DNA from: Micromonospora sp. MP36
Lineage (GTDB): Bacteria; Actinomycetota; Actinomycetes; Mycobacteriales; Micromonosporaceae
Direction: 5' to 3'
Length of the DNA: 51,974 bases
Assembly (NCBI RefSeq): GCF_008119785.1
Contig: NZ_VSFA01000050.1
Span: 1-51,974, forward strand
The notes under the pieces were generated by a model. It had not been told where the DNA came from, searched no databases, and saw only the letters and a list, made by a program, of their open reading frames with translations. This document shows positions 40,943-49,742 of the stretch, one piece after another (within the stretch, counting starts at the first letter, position 1; each line of letters opens with the position of its first letter). The position numbers and the translations under genes are program-made.

Positions 40943-41681
40943 CTGATCTCGGCCTCCCTGTCAACTACGTGGCAGCCCACCCGCAGGTCCATAGAGGACA
41001 GCCCGTGGGTGCGTCTGGACGTTGTCGGGCCCGCATTGTCTGAGAACGAGTGAGCGGCTCCACCTCCTTTCGCATTGGAGGTGATCGACGGATGGCGCAT
41101 TGGTATCAGTCGCTCCATCCGGGCAGCAACCAGCAGCTACGAGACCCGCGATGGATCGACCGAGCAGAGCGCTGAACGGGTATCGCGCCGCGCCGAGCGG
41201 TCGAAACCGCATGCGAGGTGGTCGTCCGGCCGAACTCGGGTCACACCGGGCCGAACGCCGTCATCGTCGGGAGCTACCTCAAGGACACGTACAGCGACAC
41301 CGGCCACGTCGACCCGGCCACGTCCGCGAGTTCGTCCGTGCGATCCGGGACGTGCAAACCCGGCGTTCGCTGACCGCACCACTGCCCGCCCGCACGCACG
41401 GCACGGTCCGACTCAGTCCATACTCCTGAGCCAGTCGCACTTCGCTGGGCAGCGATGCGGCGGGCGCGAGGTCGCCGGACGGCCAACAGACCACCTCCAG
41501 GCCGGTGCGGGTCGTCTCGGGCGGTGGGCGCGCTTGGTCTGCTGGCCGATCGGATCGGCGGTGGTTGGCCGGCCTGAGCAAGCTGGTTGGCCGATTGGGA
41601 TCTTTGGTGCAGCTCCGCCACCGGTTCCCGAGGGGGCACTGGGGTTGAGTGTTTGAGCAATCGCGGGGTAAGGGCGGCGCC
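40943..41681. other. Intergenic region with decayed sequence and GntR scrap
   Basis: The 740-base gap between the divergent DMFase-like and Rieske genes contains the probable promoter of the former, a GntR helix-turn-helix fragment at 41407-41503, and no intact gene. Confidence 0.5.
41407..41503 (-). pseudogene. GntR-family DNA-binding domain remnant
   Basis: About 32 codons give SGDLAPAASLPSEVRLAQ followed by EYGLSRT, which is the GntR winged-helix signature (dose-loop, LPSE, helix, YGLSRTTVR). The frame breaks straight after SRT and no ligand domain follows, so this is a scrap of a HutC-type regulator. Confidence 0.45.
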
Positions 41682-42551
41682 ATGCGTGCCGGGCTGATGA
41701 ACAAGCTGGAGCGGGCGTCCGCGCTGGACCGGGTGGGGGACCGGCTCCAGCCGAAGGTGTGGTCGCTGCTGCGGCCGCAACGGGTCAAGGATGCGCTGCA
41801 CGGGGTGTGGCTGGGCCATCCGCTGCACCCGGCGCTGGTGCAGGTTCCGATGGGCGCGTGGATGAGCAGTGTTGTCCTCGACTTGATGCCGGGGCGGCGG
41901 ACGCGAGGGCAGGAGCGAGCCGCTACGACCCTGGTCGCGGTCGGCACGGTGAGCGCGCTGCCTGCCGCGCTGACCGGCATCAACGACTGGTCCTGGCTTT
42001 GGCAGGAGGAACGGCGGGTCGGCCTGGTGCACGCTGCCACGAACACCCTGGCCGTCGCCCTGTACGCGGGCTCGCTCGCCGCCCGCTTGCGGGGGCGGCA
42101 CCAGCTCGGCCGCATGTTTGGTCTGTTCGGCCTGACGGCGGTGAGCGCGGGCGGTTACCTCGGCGGCCACCTCGTCTACAAGCAGACCGCGCAGGTCAAC
42201 CAGGGCGCCCCGGACATGCACCGGGTCGAGTACGGGTGGCGCTGGGTGGCCGAGGTCGACTCGCTGCAGGAAGGCCAGATGCTGGCCCGGCGGGTCGACA
42301 ACGTGCCCGTGGTGGTCTACCGCGACGGCACCGACATCACCGTCATGCTGGCCCGCTGCGCCCACCAGAGCGGGCCGCTCGACCAGGGGAAGATGATCCA
42401 GGTCGACGGGCAGGCCTGTGTCGTCTGCCCCTGGCACGGCAGCACGTTCCAGATGAAGGACGGAGAGGTCGTGCACGGCCCGTCCAGCACCGACCAGCAG
42501 GTGCTGCCCACGCGGATCACCGACGGCGTGCTGGAGGCCGCACTGCCCTGA
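41682..42551 (+). CDS. DUF2231 membrane domain fused to Rieske [2Fe-2S] domain
   Basis: A 289-residue protein; I chose ATG 41682 with AAGGGCGG upstream over GTG 41649. Residues 35-165 are a DUF2231 four-helix membrane domain opened by GHPLHPALVQVPMGAWMSSVVLD in pattern. Residues 190-289 are a Rieske domain with both cluster motifs intact: C-x-H-QSGPL (CAHQSGPL near 226-233) and CPWHGSTF near 247-254. The Rieske unit, with CAH and CPWHG ligands, is ferredoxin-like rather than of cytochrome bc1 type, since the extra disulphide Cys pair is absent. It may pass electrons at the membrane to an unknown acceptor. The architecture recurs in actinobacteria but has no assigned function that I know. Confidence 0.87.
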   Translation: MRAGLMNKLERASALDRVGDRLQPKVWSLLRPQRVKDALHGVWLGHPLHPALVQVPMGAWMSSVVLDLMPGRRTRGQERAATTLVAVGTVSALPAALTGINDWSWLWQEERRVGLVHAATNTLAVALYAGSLAARLRGRHQLGRMFGLFGLTAVSAGGYLGGHLVYKQTAQVNQGAPDMHRVEYGWRWVAEVDSLQEGQMLARRVDNVPVVVYRDGTDITVMLARCAHQSGPLDQGKMIQVDGQACVVCPWHGSTFQMKDGEVVHGPSSTDQQVLPTRITDGVLEAALP

Positions 42552-42847
42552 CCGCGAGGGGTGGCCATGGTACGGCGGAGCGGTCCTCCTGCTGGGGGCG
42601 CTTCTGGGCTTCGTCGGCCGCCGCTGCCCGGGGGTTAAGGCCAAGGCGGGCCGCAAGCGGCACGCAGGAACTGAGACGGTATGAAGCCCTGCGCCGTCTC
42701 ACGCAGGCGACGCCGGGTACCGCCGGGCCGAACCGCGACCGCTACGGCGGCCGTGCCGCGCTGCCGCAGCGGGTGGCAGAACCCGAACCAACCCGTACCC
42801 ATCTGAAGTATTCTGCGCTTTTAGTGGCAAATCAACGAGGGGGCGTT

Positions 42848-43141
42848 GTGCGAGTCGTAGTTGTTCATCAGGGGCCGAGCCTGACCCAAGAGCGATACGA
42901 GGAAACCGTCCGCAAGCTCAGCGGCGGAAAGAGCCGCATGGAGAAGCCGGAAGACTGGCCCGTCGAGGGTCTGCTGGTGCACATCGCCGGACAGGGCGAT
43001 CATGGCTTCCGGGTAGTCGACGTGTGGGAGTCCGAGGAGGCTGCCCGCCGCTTCGGCGACCGCCTCATGCCGGTCCTGAAGGAAGTCGGCGTCGAGGTGC
43101 CGCCAGAGATCTACCCGGCGCACACCTTCGTATCGGCCTGA
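42848..43141 (+). CDS. Small dimeric alpha/beta-barrel-like hypothetical protein
   Basis: A 97-residue protein; GTG 42848 with GAGGGGG upstream. RVVVVHQGPSLTQERYEETVRKLSGG at the start (in pattern), GLLVHIAGQGDHGFRVVDVWESEEAARRFGDRLMPVL in the middle and a short FVSA end give the beta-alpha-beta-beta-alpha-beta order of small ferredoxin-like folds such as ABM-type monooxygenases. The phrase F-VVDVWES-E is common in uncharacterised actinobacterial proteins of this shape. No cofactor site is evident. It stands alone in the accessory region. Confidence 0.7.
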   Translation: MRVVVVHQGPSLTQERYEETVRKLSGGKSRMEKPEDWPVEGLLVHIAGQGDHGFRVVDVWESEEAARRFGDRLMPVLKEVGVEVPPEIYPAHTFVSA

Positions 43142-43371
43142 CCCGGACCAGATCCAGGCGCTGCGCCCCGTTTCGTATCCGAGCGGCCGGACCGCAATGC
43201 TGCGCGGTGCGCTGACGCGGATCGGCGGGCCACGTCGCCAGCACACCGGAGGTCAGGCCAGCACGCCACGACGCCGAGCGAAGTGCCCGCCCGGCCTGCT
43301 CCTGCGCCATCCGCACGACCCGGTCATTGACCCTCACACCCACCGGCGCGGTACACCGAGGGTCTCACCTC

Positions 43372-44357
43372 TCAGACAGGTTCATGATGATCGACGGGCG
43401 AGGCGGGCATCTCGTCGGCGGTTGAGCGGAAGAGCGTCAAGTTGATCGGACCGGAGGCGACCACCCCGTCATCGTTGTACCGTAATTGCAGGCTCAGTTC
43501 ATGCACCGATGACCGATCCGCCGCGATGCTGATGAGGAGTCGGTCACTCTCTCCTGGTGCCAAAGAATGGGACACCGGGAGAGTCTCGATGTAATTTTTA
43601 CCATCGCTACGGAGTTGCACGAGATACTTGTGTGACGGCGGAAGTGGTGCACCGGCCCCGGGCTCGTTGAGGGATATTGCCGATCGAATCGCGTTCGTGC
43701 GACGAGTGTGCGACCCGTCTATCTCGGCTTGGTCGTACTGCAGCGTTCCGGCGAGCTCCACATGCCCGTCGGGAAACGGGCCGAGAGCGCGAAGTCGCAA
43801 TGTCGCGTACTCGGCCCTGTCCAGCCGCCACAGCTGGTGACCTGACGAGTCCTCGACGAGTCTGCCTAGCCCCACGTCCGTGCGTATTGGGACGCCTTGA
43901 CGTGCAGCGCCGCCTCGTGGAACAGAACTGTCCTGTTCGAGTTGTTGACGATTTTGATATCGAGGATCGGCCAGTGGAACGACTCCTCCCACGGGCTGTG
44001 CCAATAGTGTAGTGGCGTGATTTCGCCGCCATCGCGTACCGAATTCAGATAGGGGATCTCCGGCTCGATCAACAGCATTCCGCCGTCGTGTCGAGCTGTG
44101 TAGCGCAGGCTCCCCGCGTCGTCATACAGGGTAGAAGTCGGGTCCTCGTGGGTGGACACGATCAAGGTCGGCTCCGCAGGCGCCTTTTCGGGTCTGCCCG
44201 TCAGCAGAGCCGCTGCCGCCAGGACAAGACTGCCAATCCCGGATATCCAGCTTGCAAACTCTATCGCCTGGCCGCCCCAGATGAGGGAAGCCGTGATCAG
44301 GCAGGCCGTTCCAACCGCTGCGATTGTCGCCCACAGATACCACGACCGGCGTCTCAT
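43372..44357 (-). pseudogene. Frameshifted membrane protein (two TM segments, beta-rich domain)
   Basis: Two overlapping frames make one protein. The first starts at ATG 44357 (MRRRSWYLWATIAAVG), has two membrane segments (residues 8-28 and 36-54) and a beta-rich part ending HWPILDIKIVNNSNRTVLFHEAALHVKASQ, then meets TAG at 43866. The second carries on in the -1 frame from about 43885 (PIRTDVGLGRLVEDSSGHQLW) to 43372 and looks like the natural continuation. A one-base loss near 43870-43890 is the simplest explanation. An overlapping GTG start at the TAG could also rescue the second half as a separate gene. I do not recognise the family beyond its likeness to uncharacterised actinobacterial membrane proteins. 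Confidence 0.6.
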
Positions 44358-44431
44358 CCAAGCATTTTCGTTGAGACTGCTGGCTGTGTCGAGGCTGATT
44401 GCCGCATCCAGGAATCTGCAGTGAGAGGCGA

Positions 44432-44583
44432 TCGGCTCGTACCGGGAGTACCCGCTCGCCGTCGCGATCCCCTTGCTCGACGGCGGCACGTGGTGGCCGC
44501 GGCCCGCGTTCGTCGGTTGGCAACACGAGTGGATCACCTACGTCAGCAACCGCTGGCCGACACCGTCCAAGCAACAGGCGTGA
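44432..44583 (+). pseudogene. Unidentified C-terminal gene fragment
   Basis: A frame of about 50 codons has protein-like composition (YPLAVAIPLLDGGTWWP, then FVGWQHEWITYVSN) and ends in TGA at 44583, but no start or upstream part exists because the oppositely oriented gene begins at 44357. I do not recognise the family. It looks like the tail of a gene cut by rearrangement. Confidence 0.35.
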
Positions 44584-44624
44584 GGGAATCAGCACCCCGG
44601 ATGGCCGGTGGGACGGGAGAGAAG

Positions 44625-44825
44625 ATGAGCCGGAACAGGTGGCTGGTCGCAGTGGTGGCGGTTGGGGCGTTGCTCGCGGGCTGCGGCGAACGGGCTCAGC
44701 CGGAGACGACCGCTGCAGGTAGGGCCAGGCCGCCGTTCCCGAGTCGACTGCGGGTGGGCTGCAGGTGGACCCAGTCGGGCTGATCGGTTCCTGGACGCTG
44801 GCGGGGGTCGACGACGGCGCGAGCC
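44625..44825 (+). pseudogene. META-domain-type lipoprotein remnant
   Basis: ATG 44625 starts a clean lipoprotein signal (MSRNRWLVAVVAVGALLAGC, lipobox LAGC). Soon after Cys20 the frame shifts: the open one stops at 44783, while another frame continues with VDPVGLIGSWTLAGVDDG, the opening of META/HslJ-type domains. This then runs into the 3' end of the formate dehydrogenase remnant on the other strand. The gene is therefore frameshifted and truncated. Confidence 0.5.
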
Positions 44826-44845
44826 GGGGCCCGATAGGGACACCG

Positions 44846-45838
44846 CCCAATGCGGAGAGGGCTCAGGGATACGGCGGTGATTTTGTATTCGGGGCAGCCG
44901 GTTTCGGTGTCGGTGGCGTCGGAGGTGAGGGCGTTGGTGGGGGTGTCGGGGAAGTTGAACGCGGTGAACATCTGGCCGGGGGCGATCGTGTCGGTCAGGT
45001 GGACGGGGAAGGTGACGGTTGCGCGGCGGCTGGTCACTTGGACCAGGTCGCCGTCGCTCAGTCCGAGCCGTGCGGCGTCGTCGGGGTGCAGGTCGAGGAC
45101 CTCGTCCGGGCGGAGTTGATGGTTCGGGGTGCGGCGGCTCATCGACTGCTGTTGTAGTGCACCAGCCGACGCCTGGTGATGAGGATGTACGGGAAGCTGG
45201 TGTCTGGTTGCTCTCCGGGCGGCAGGTACGGGCGGGCGGCCAGCGCGGCCCGGCCGTCGGGGGTGGCGAATGAGTCGAGGTAGAGGCGTCCCCCTCGCTA
45301 GGTTGGTTCGTGCTGCGGCAGGGCCAGTGCAGTGGCCCGTCGCGGTCGAGTCGGGTGTGAGATGCCGGCGAAGGTGGGGGTCAGTGCGGCGCATTCGGCC
45401 ATCGCGTCGGCAGGGGTGGGGCAGCCGAGGTCGGCGCCCATCGTGCGGGCCAGCAGGTGCAGGATGTCGAAGTCACTGCGGGCCTGCCCGGGTGGGTCCA
45501 GCGCGGGGCGGACTCGTTGGATGCGGCGGTCGAAGTTGACGAAGGTGCCGTCCTTTTCGAGGAAGGGCACCGCCGGGAACACCACGTCGGCGTGTTCGGC
45601 GGTGGTGGAGAGGAACAGGTCGTGGTTGATGACGAGGTCGCAGGCGGCCAGTGCCACGCGCACGTTGCCGCTGTCGGGGTCGGTTTGTGCGATGTCCTCG
45701 CCGATGACGTACATGGCCCCGCACCCGTCCGGCGATGGCTGAGGCGAACATGTCCAGGATGCGCAGCCCGGGCCGGGCGGGCACGTCTGCTTGCCAGGCT
45801 CGGTTGAATCGGGCGCGGACTGCCGCGGCGGTTCAGAG
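44846..45838 (-). pseudogene. Formate dehydrogenase alpha subunit (FdhF-like) remnant
   Basis: The C-terminal third of a molybdopterin oxidoreductase in several frames. From 45838: AAAVRARFNRAWQADVPARPGL and DMFASAIAG, then after a shift near 45725 AMYVIGEDIAQTDPDSGNVRVALAACD and FLEKDGTFVNFDRRIQRVRPAL. After another break near 45300 come RLYLDSFATPDGRAALAARP and YILITRRRLVHYNSS; a final break is followed by MSRRTPNHQLRPDEVLDLHPDDAARLG and the cofactor-binding AFNFPDTPTNALTS to CPEYKITAV. The N-terminal iron-sulphur and catalytic parts are missing. Four or more lesions mark a dead gene, possibly acquired or lost with its subunits. Confidence 0.78.
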
Positions 45839-45983
45839 CAAGCTGCTCGACGAAGGGTTGGAATGTCGGTCGCATGCGTCTGGAGGCGGGTTATGGAGCA
45901 GTTGGGGGCAGCGGCGGCTGGACGAGCTGTCAACGGTCAGGAGGGAACAAGATCAACCTTGACATTTGCGTCTGCGGGGGCCG

Positions 45984-47012
45984 TTACTGCATCAGCTCTG
46001 TGTGTGGGTGGTCTGGGAAGGCGGGGCAGGCGTAGATCTGTTGGTTGAACCCGGCTATGGACACCATGGCCGGGTGTGCCGGGTCGGGGTAGGTGGTGTG
46101 TGAGGCGGCGGCTTGGTCCTCATACGGGATCCAGCTGTGGTTGCTGTCGTCCCATTCGTTCGACGCGATCGTCAGCAGCGGCACCATCTGCGTGTTGCAG
46201 GCGGGGCAGTGCTGGGGGTGGGGGTCGGTGAAGGTCCAGGGAGCCCAGCCGCCGACCTTCCAGCCGGGTGCGACGGACAACTCGTACTGGTAGAAAGCCG
46301 CCTCTGCCTGGTCGTAGGCGCTGCCTGGTTCGGCGCCAGCCTTGTGGCGCGCGCTCCACTGCTCTACTTGCTCGCGCAGGTCCCGGTCCAACTCCAGGGG
46401 TGCGGGGTACTCCACGACCTGCTCCGGGTGGACGAGGCACGGTTCTGGCACGTAGCCCTCGTGCTGAACCACAGCCGGCTCTGGGGGGGCCGTGAGGATG
46501 TCGGTGACGGCGGTTGAGGAGTGCCAGAACAGCGCGGTCTTGGGTATGTACTGTTCAGGGTGGTCGAAGGGGCACCACAACACCTGGAGCATGTCCGCCT
46601 GCTCAGGCGGGCGTAGGAGAGGCACGTCGCGCACGTAAAGCTGGGCGACCGGCAGCATGGCGATCGGTTCCTCGGGCCATGGATGACCGACATCGATCCG
46701 GTCCACCACCGCCTGCTCCTCCGGGGTGAACAGCGTGTCGCCCTGCGGCCGGTTATTTGCGGACGCCAGGATCCGTCGCAGCAGCCTAACGTCGGCCGGT
46801 GTCGTGGCGGGCCTACCGTCCGGTTCGTGAGGACCGTCGCAGTGCGGCCACGGCTCGGCGGCTGGCCACAGCAGCGGACCGCCGATCGAACTGCCATTGG
46901 GGGACGGCGAGCCGGGGCGCGGGTGCAGCCGGGTCGCCGTGCGTGCCAACGGGGCCAGCCGAGGGAACACCGCCACGATGTCCGCCGGCCGCGGTGGGGT
47001 GGTGCGGGTCAT
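45984..47012 (-). CDS. DUF1963/YwqG-like cytosolic protein, candidate immunity protein
   Basis: A 342-residue soluble protein; ATG 47012 with AGGAGCC upstream. GGPLLWPAAEPWPHCDGPH near residues 44-62, MLPVAQLYVRDVPLLRPPEQADMLQVLWCPFDH near 118-150 in pattern, and a C-terminal metal-type CPACNTQMVPLLTI near 273-286 are visible. The G-GxPxWP-x-EP-WP start and the L-Q-x-W-CPFDH block resemble the DUF1963 (YwqG) group, a family seen beside secreted toxins. No signal peptide or membrane segment is present. It starts 25 bases after the stop of the nuclease-like lipoprotein gene, the classic order for effector then immunity. Both the family match and the role are tentative. Confidence 0.6.
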   Translation of the reverse strand: MTRTTPPRPADIVAVFPRLAPLARTATRLHPRPGSPSPNGSSIGGPLLWPAAEPWPHCDGPHEPDGRPATTPADVRLLRRILASANNRPQGDTLFTPEEQAVVDRIDVGHPWPEEPIAMLPVAQLYVRDVPLLRPPEQADMLQVLWCPFDHPEQYIPKTALFWHSSTAVTDILTAPPEPAVVQHEGYVPEPCLVHPEQVVEYPAPLELDRDLREQVEQWSARHKAGAEPGSAYDQAEAAFYQYELSVAPGWKVGGWAPWTFTDPHPQHCPACNTQMVPLLTIASNEWDDSNHSWIPYEDQAAASHTTYPDPAHPAMVSIAGFNQQIYACPAFPDHPHTELMQ

Positions 47013-47037
47013 GTCGGCTCCTGGTGGCCCGGGGATT

Positions 47038-48993
47038 TCAGTTTCCGAGGTTGAGCAATCTTCCGCCGACGGTCCGATCGTTGGGGATGACGACTCCGCT
47101 GAACAGGGGCCGGGTCATTCCATTGCTCATCTGAACGGTAGCGCTCATGGTGACGGACTTGGGGATGGTGCTGGTGGCGTCCCGATAGTGGGGTGTCACC
47201 TGGTAGTACACCGCTTCACCTGTAGTCAGCCTGCCTACTGCGGCTTGGGTATCACTCTCGTATGTCCGCATGCTGGGCGTCCCGGTGTTCATCCCGACCT
47301 GCCAGCAGGGGACAAGGTTCACCGCGATGCCCTTCCCGCCGAGGATGTTGGCGACCAGGTGGCATCGGGCGAGCCTGCCGCCGCCGTTCGCGGCGGCGAA
47401 GATTTGCGCGTCCTGCCAGCCGGTGATGTCGCCTTGGGCGGCGCTTCCCTGGCCTCGGGGTTTGGTCAGACAGGCTGTGGCTTGGGTCGCGCGGGCGCCA
47501 GGGCGCCCCGCGGGGGCGGTGGTCTTGTTGCGGTGCGTCACCGGCTGGGTGGTGTTGAGGATCCATCCGCCTCCGCTGCTCTTCGCACCCGAGGGCCGGG
47601 AAACTAAACAGGCGGCCCTGGTGGAGGACGGCGATGGGGTTATAGGTGCGGGCGAGGCGCTGGAGCTTGGTACCGGACCGGCAGTTGGGGTTGGGGAAGG
47701 CGTTGGCTGCAGGCGACTGAGGGCATCATCGAGCCACTCCTGCAGTTCGTCGACGATCCGCTGAACCTGCACCCGCGTCATCGCACGCGCTAAGACTTCG
47801 GCTTGCGCCGCGTAGACGTGCGTACCCCGCTGATTACGGGCTCGCAGGTACCAGCTGGTCCAAGCCGGTGAGGTGTTGGTGCAGCTCAGTTGACCGGTTG
47901 CGTTGACTGGGAGCGTGCCCGTGGTTGTGCAGCCGCCTACTGGTCGGCCGTCGCCCGTCATGGTGACGGTCATGGTGGCGCTCGCGGTCTTGGGAGCCTC
48001 CAGATCCTTGCCGACGAATCGACTGTTGACAATGACGGTCACCCGGCATGCCCCGGGACCGCATCCCGTGAACTTGGCACTGCCCTTTGCGGTGAACTGG
48101 TAGGACAGGTCGAACGACTCCTCCAACTGCTTGGCATTGCTGACCAGGTCTCGGAAGAGTGAGTTCACTTCGGCTTGTCCCATGTCGGCCAGTCGGACGC
48201 GCCCGGACAGTGCTGGCGCTGGCGCCGCAGACGTGATGCGTCCCCAACTCACCTGTCGGGATTCGCGGCTGCCGCCCGCGGCGGTCGACAAGCGCCGAGC
48301 GCCTTGCAGGGTCGGCAACTTTGGCAGCGACGGCAGGTTAGGCACGGGAGGGGCGGCAGAAGAACCCTCTCCGCTCGGTAAGTTCGGCAGGCTGGGCAGT
48401 GACGGGGGTCCGTCGGCTCTGTTCTTCGGTGCGATCTGCACCAAACGGTGCGGGCTCTGAGCGGTCACATAGATGTCAGCCTGCGAAGTAGTGGCCTTCC
48501 AGGTGTTCCTGCCCTCCACCGAGGTTGTTTCGCCACGGGAAGGAAAGGAGGTACCCGTGGCGCGTAGGCGTTCGTCGACCGCGTCGGCGAGGGATCGGGG
48601 CGTGAAGGGCTGCTGGATGACGGGATTGACCGCGGCGGCTCCCGTGATCCACTTCCCGCTCAACAAGCTGGCTTGGGCCCGGGTGGCGCCAGGCATCGGA
48701 AGGCCCTGCTGGAAGCGGAGGTAGGTCCTGCCGTCAACCGTCAAACTCTCCATGCCGATGCCAGAAAAGGTCATCATGCCCAGGGAATGCCCGCCGCTGG
48801 TCGCTCGTGTCGTGGTCGCCATGCCGCCCACGTCGGAGGTGTAGTGCACGGCCGGTGACCGCCGTAGCGCCTCGACGGCCTCTGTAAAGGCATCCTTCGT
48901 CGTCAGTTCCGGCTTCTCGCGATCAGCTGTGCAACCGGTCAACGACAGCGCCAACAATGCCGTGCCGCACGAAAGCATCTGTCGCCTGCTCAT
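47038..48993 (-). CDS. Lipoprotein with C-terminal DNA/RNA nuclease-like domain
   Basis: A 651-residue protein; ATG 48993 with GGGAGG upstream. Lipobox LTGC places Cys at residue 21. Residues 25-190 resemble LppX/LprG-type lipoproteins (TTKDAFTEAVEALRRSPAVHY in pattern, YLRFQQGLP, GKWITG). A Pro/Leu-rich linker (PPSLPSLPNLPSG) spans about 190-235, a beta-rich domain with two Cys pairs 255-430, and a Pro/Ser linker 445-485. Residues 515-625 match the EssD/NUC-like nuclease fold of polymorphic toxins: TACLTKPRGQGSAAQGDITGW, ARCHLVANILGGKGIAVNLVPC with H545 at the general-base position, and a YYQVTPHYRD strand. The usual RGHL is RCHL. It is probably a surface-tethered effector paired with the next gene; function is untested. 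Confidence 0.72.
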   Translation of the reverse strand: MSRRQMLSCGTALLALSLTGCTADREKPELTTKDAFTEAVEALRRSPAVHYTSDVGGMATTTRATSGGHSLGMMTFSGIGMESLTVDGRTYLRFQQGLPMPGATRAQASLLSGKWITGAAAVNPVIQQPFTPRSLADAVDERLRATGTSFPSRGETTSVEGRNTWKATTSQADIYVTAQSPHRLVQIAPKNRADGPPSLPSLPNLPSGEGSSAAPPVPNLPSLPKLPTLQGARRLSTAAGGSRESRQVSWGRITSAAPAPALSGRVRLADMGQAEVNSLFRDLVSNAKQLEESFDLSYQFTAKGSAKFTGCGPGACRVTVIVNSRFVGKDLEAPKTASATMTVTMTGDGRPVGGCTTTGTLPVNATGQLSCTNTSPAWTSWYLRARNQRGTHVYAAQAEVLARAMTRVQVQRIVDELQEWLDDALSRLQPTPSPTPTAGPVPSSSASPAPITPSPSSTRAACLVSRPSGAKSSGGGWILNTTQPVTHRNKTTAPAGRPGARATQATACLTKPRGQGSAAQGDITGWQDAQIFAAANGGGRLARCHLVANILGGKGIAVNLVPCWQVGMNTGTPSMRTYESDTQAAVGRLTTGEAVYYQVTPHYRDATSTIPKSVTMSATVQMSNGMTRPLFSGVVIPNDRTVGGRLLNLGN

Positions 48994-49204
48994 GGTGTCC
49001 TCCCCGATGGACTGATTGAGCCGCGAAGCGTTGACGTTAATCGATCGAACACGTGGGTGCTGTCCGGTACCTGACTGCGGAGTCCACGAGAAGGGCCTGG
49101 CAACGCGCCAGCGCCGGCGACTGGACAAGCTATGCCGCAGACATCAGCCGCCGAACGACGAAGAGGTGAAGGCATCGACTCGCCATCGAGCCGGTAGCGC
49201 CAGG

Positions 49205-49553
49205 TCGGCATCGCGCCTGGGTCGTCCCAGTCCTGACTCTGCTGCTCTCCCTGTTCCTGGCGTCCATGCTCAATGTAGGCGGCCAGGGACGGGGTGGGGC
49301 GGTCACCGGGGTGCGCGGGTCGACCGCATACAAGGTGGTCTACTTCTTTCCGCAAGTGGTGTCGGTCGTGGTCATCGCGATCGTCTGGAAGTACGTCTTT
49401 GCGCCGTCCAACGCGGGTGGTGTGCTCAACAACCTCCTCGAGGCGGTCGGTCTGGACCGGCTGACCCGGCTCTGGCTGGCCGAGCCGGCGTACCTGATCG
49501 GGATCGTCGTCGTCATGACATGGTTGTACACGGGGTTCTACGTCGGCAAGGCC
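49205..49553 (+). pseudogene. Sugar-type ABC transporter permease fragment
   Basis: An internal piece of a MalF/UgpA-like permease: membrane segment VVPVLTLLLSLFLASML, then GSTAYKVVYFFPQVVSVVVIAIVWKYVFAPSNAGGVLN (in pattern) and LIGIVVVMTWLYTGFYV, after which similarity ends abruptly. Neither the N-terminal segments nor the EAA loop are present and no ATPase or binding-protein gene is nearby, so this is a truncated remnant. Confidence 0.68.
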
Positions 49554-49742
49554 GGCAGCTGCTGCGGCGGCCGTGACGGCATGCCGTAACTCGGGCACCC
49601 GCTCTGCCGTAATCGTCTCAGCCAGCAACGTCGCGTCGTCGCTCCCGCTGTCCTACTGCGTGTCCGGGCTGGATCGCAGAGGGAACGAGGGCCGGCTCAG
49701 CGCGCCGATGTCGGTCACCGTGAGGTAGAAGACCTGAGACGC

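Noticed and set aside
41274..42656. 460-codon open frame on the minus strand
   Set aside because: Antisense shadow of the DUF2231-Rieske gene; only the short GntR scrap inside it (in a neighbouring frame) is protein-like.
42560..42760. Small membrane-protein-like frame (WYGGAVLLLGALLGFVG)
   Set aside because: About 38 codons with no start codon or ribosome site and no beginning; too little to call a gene.
43860..43895. Programmed -1 frameshift in the two-TM protein gene
   Set aside because: No convincing slippery heptamer or downstream pseudoknot was seen; ordinary decay or an overlapping GTG restart is simpler, and the region is full of pseudogenes.
49016..49200. Upstream part of an open frame before the ABC permease fragment as its N-terminus
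   Set aside because: Composition is unlike a membrane permease and it overlaps the promoter side of the lipoprotein gene; similarity starts only at about 49205.
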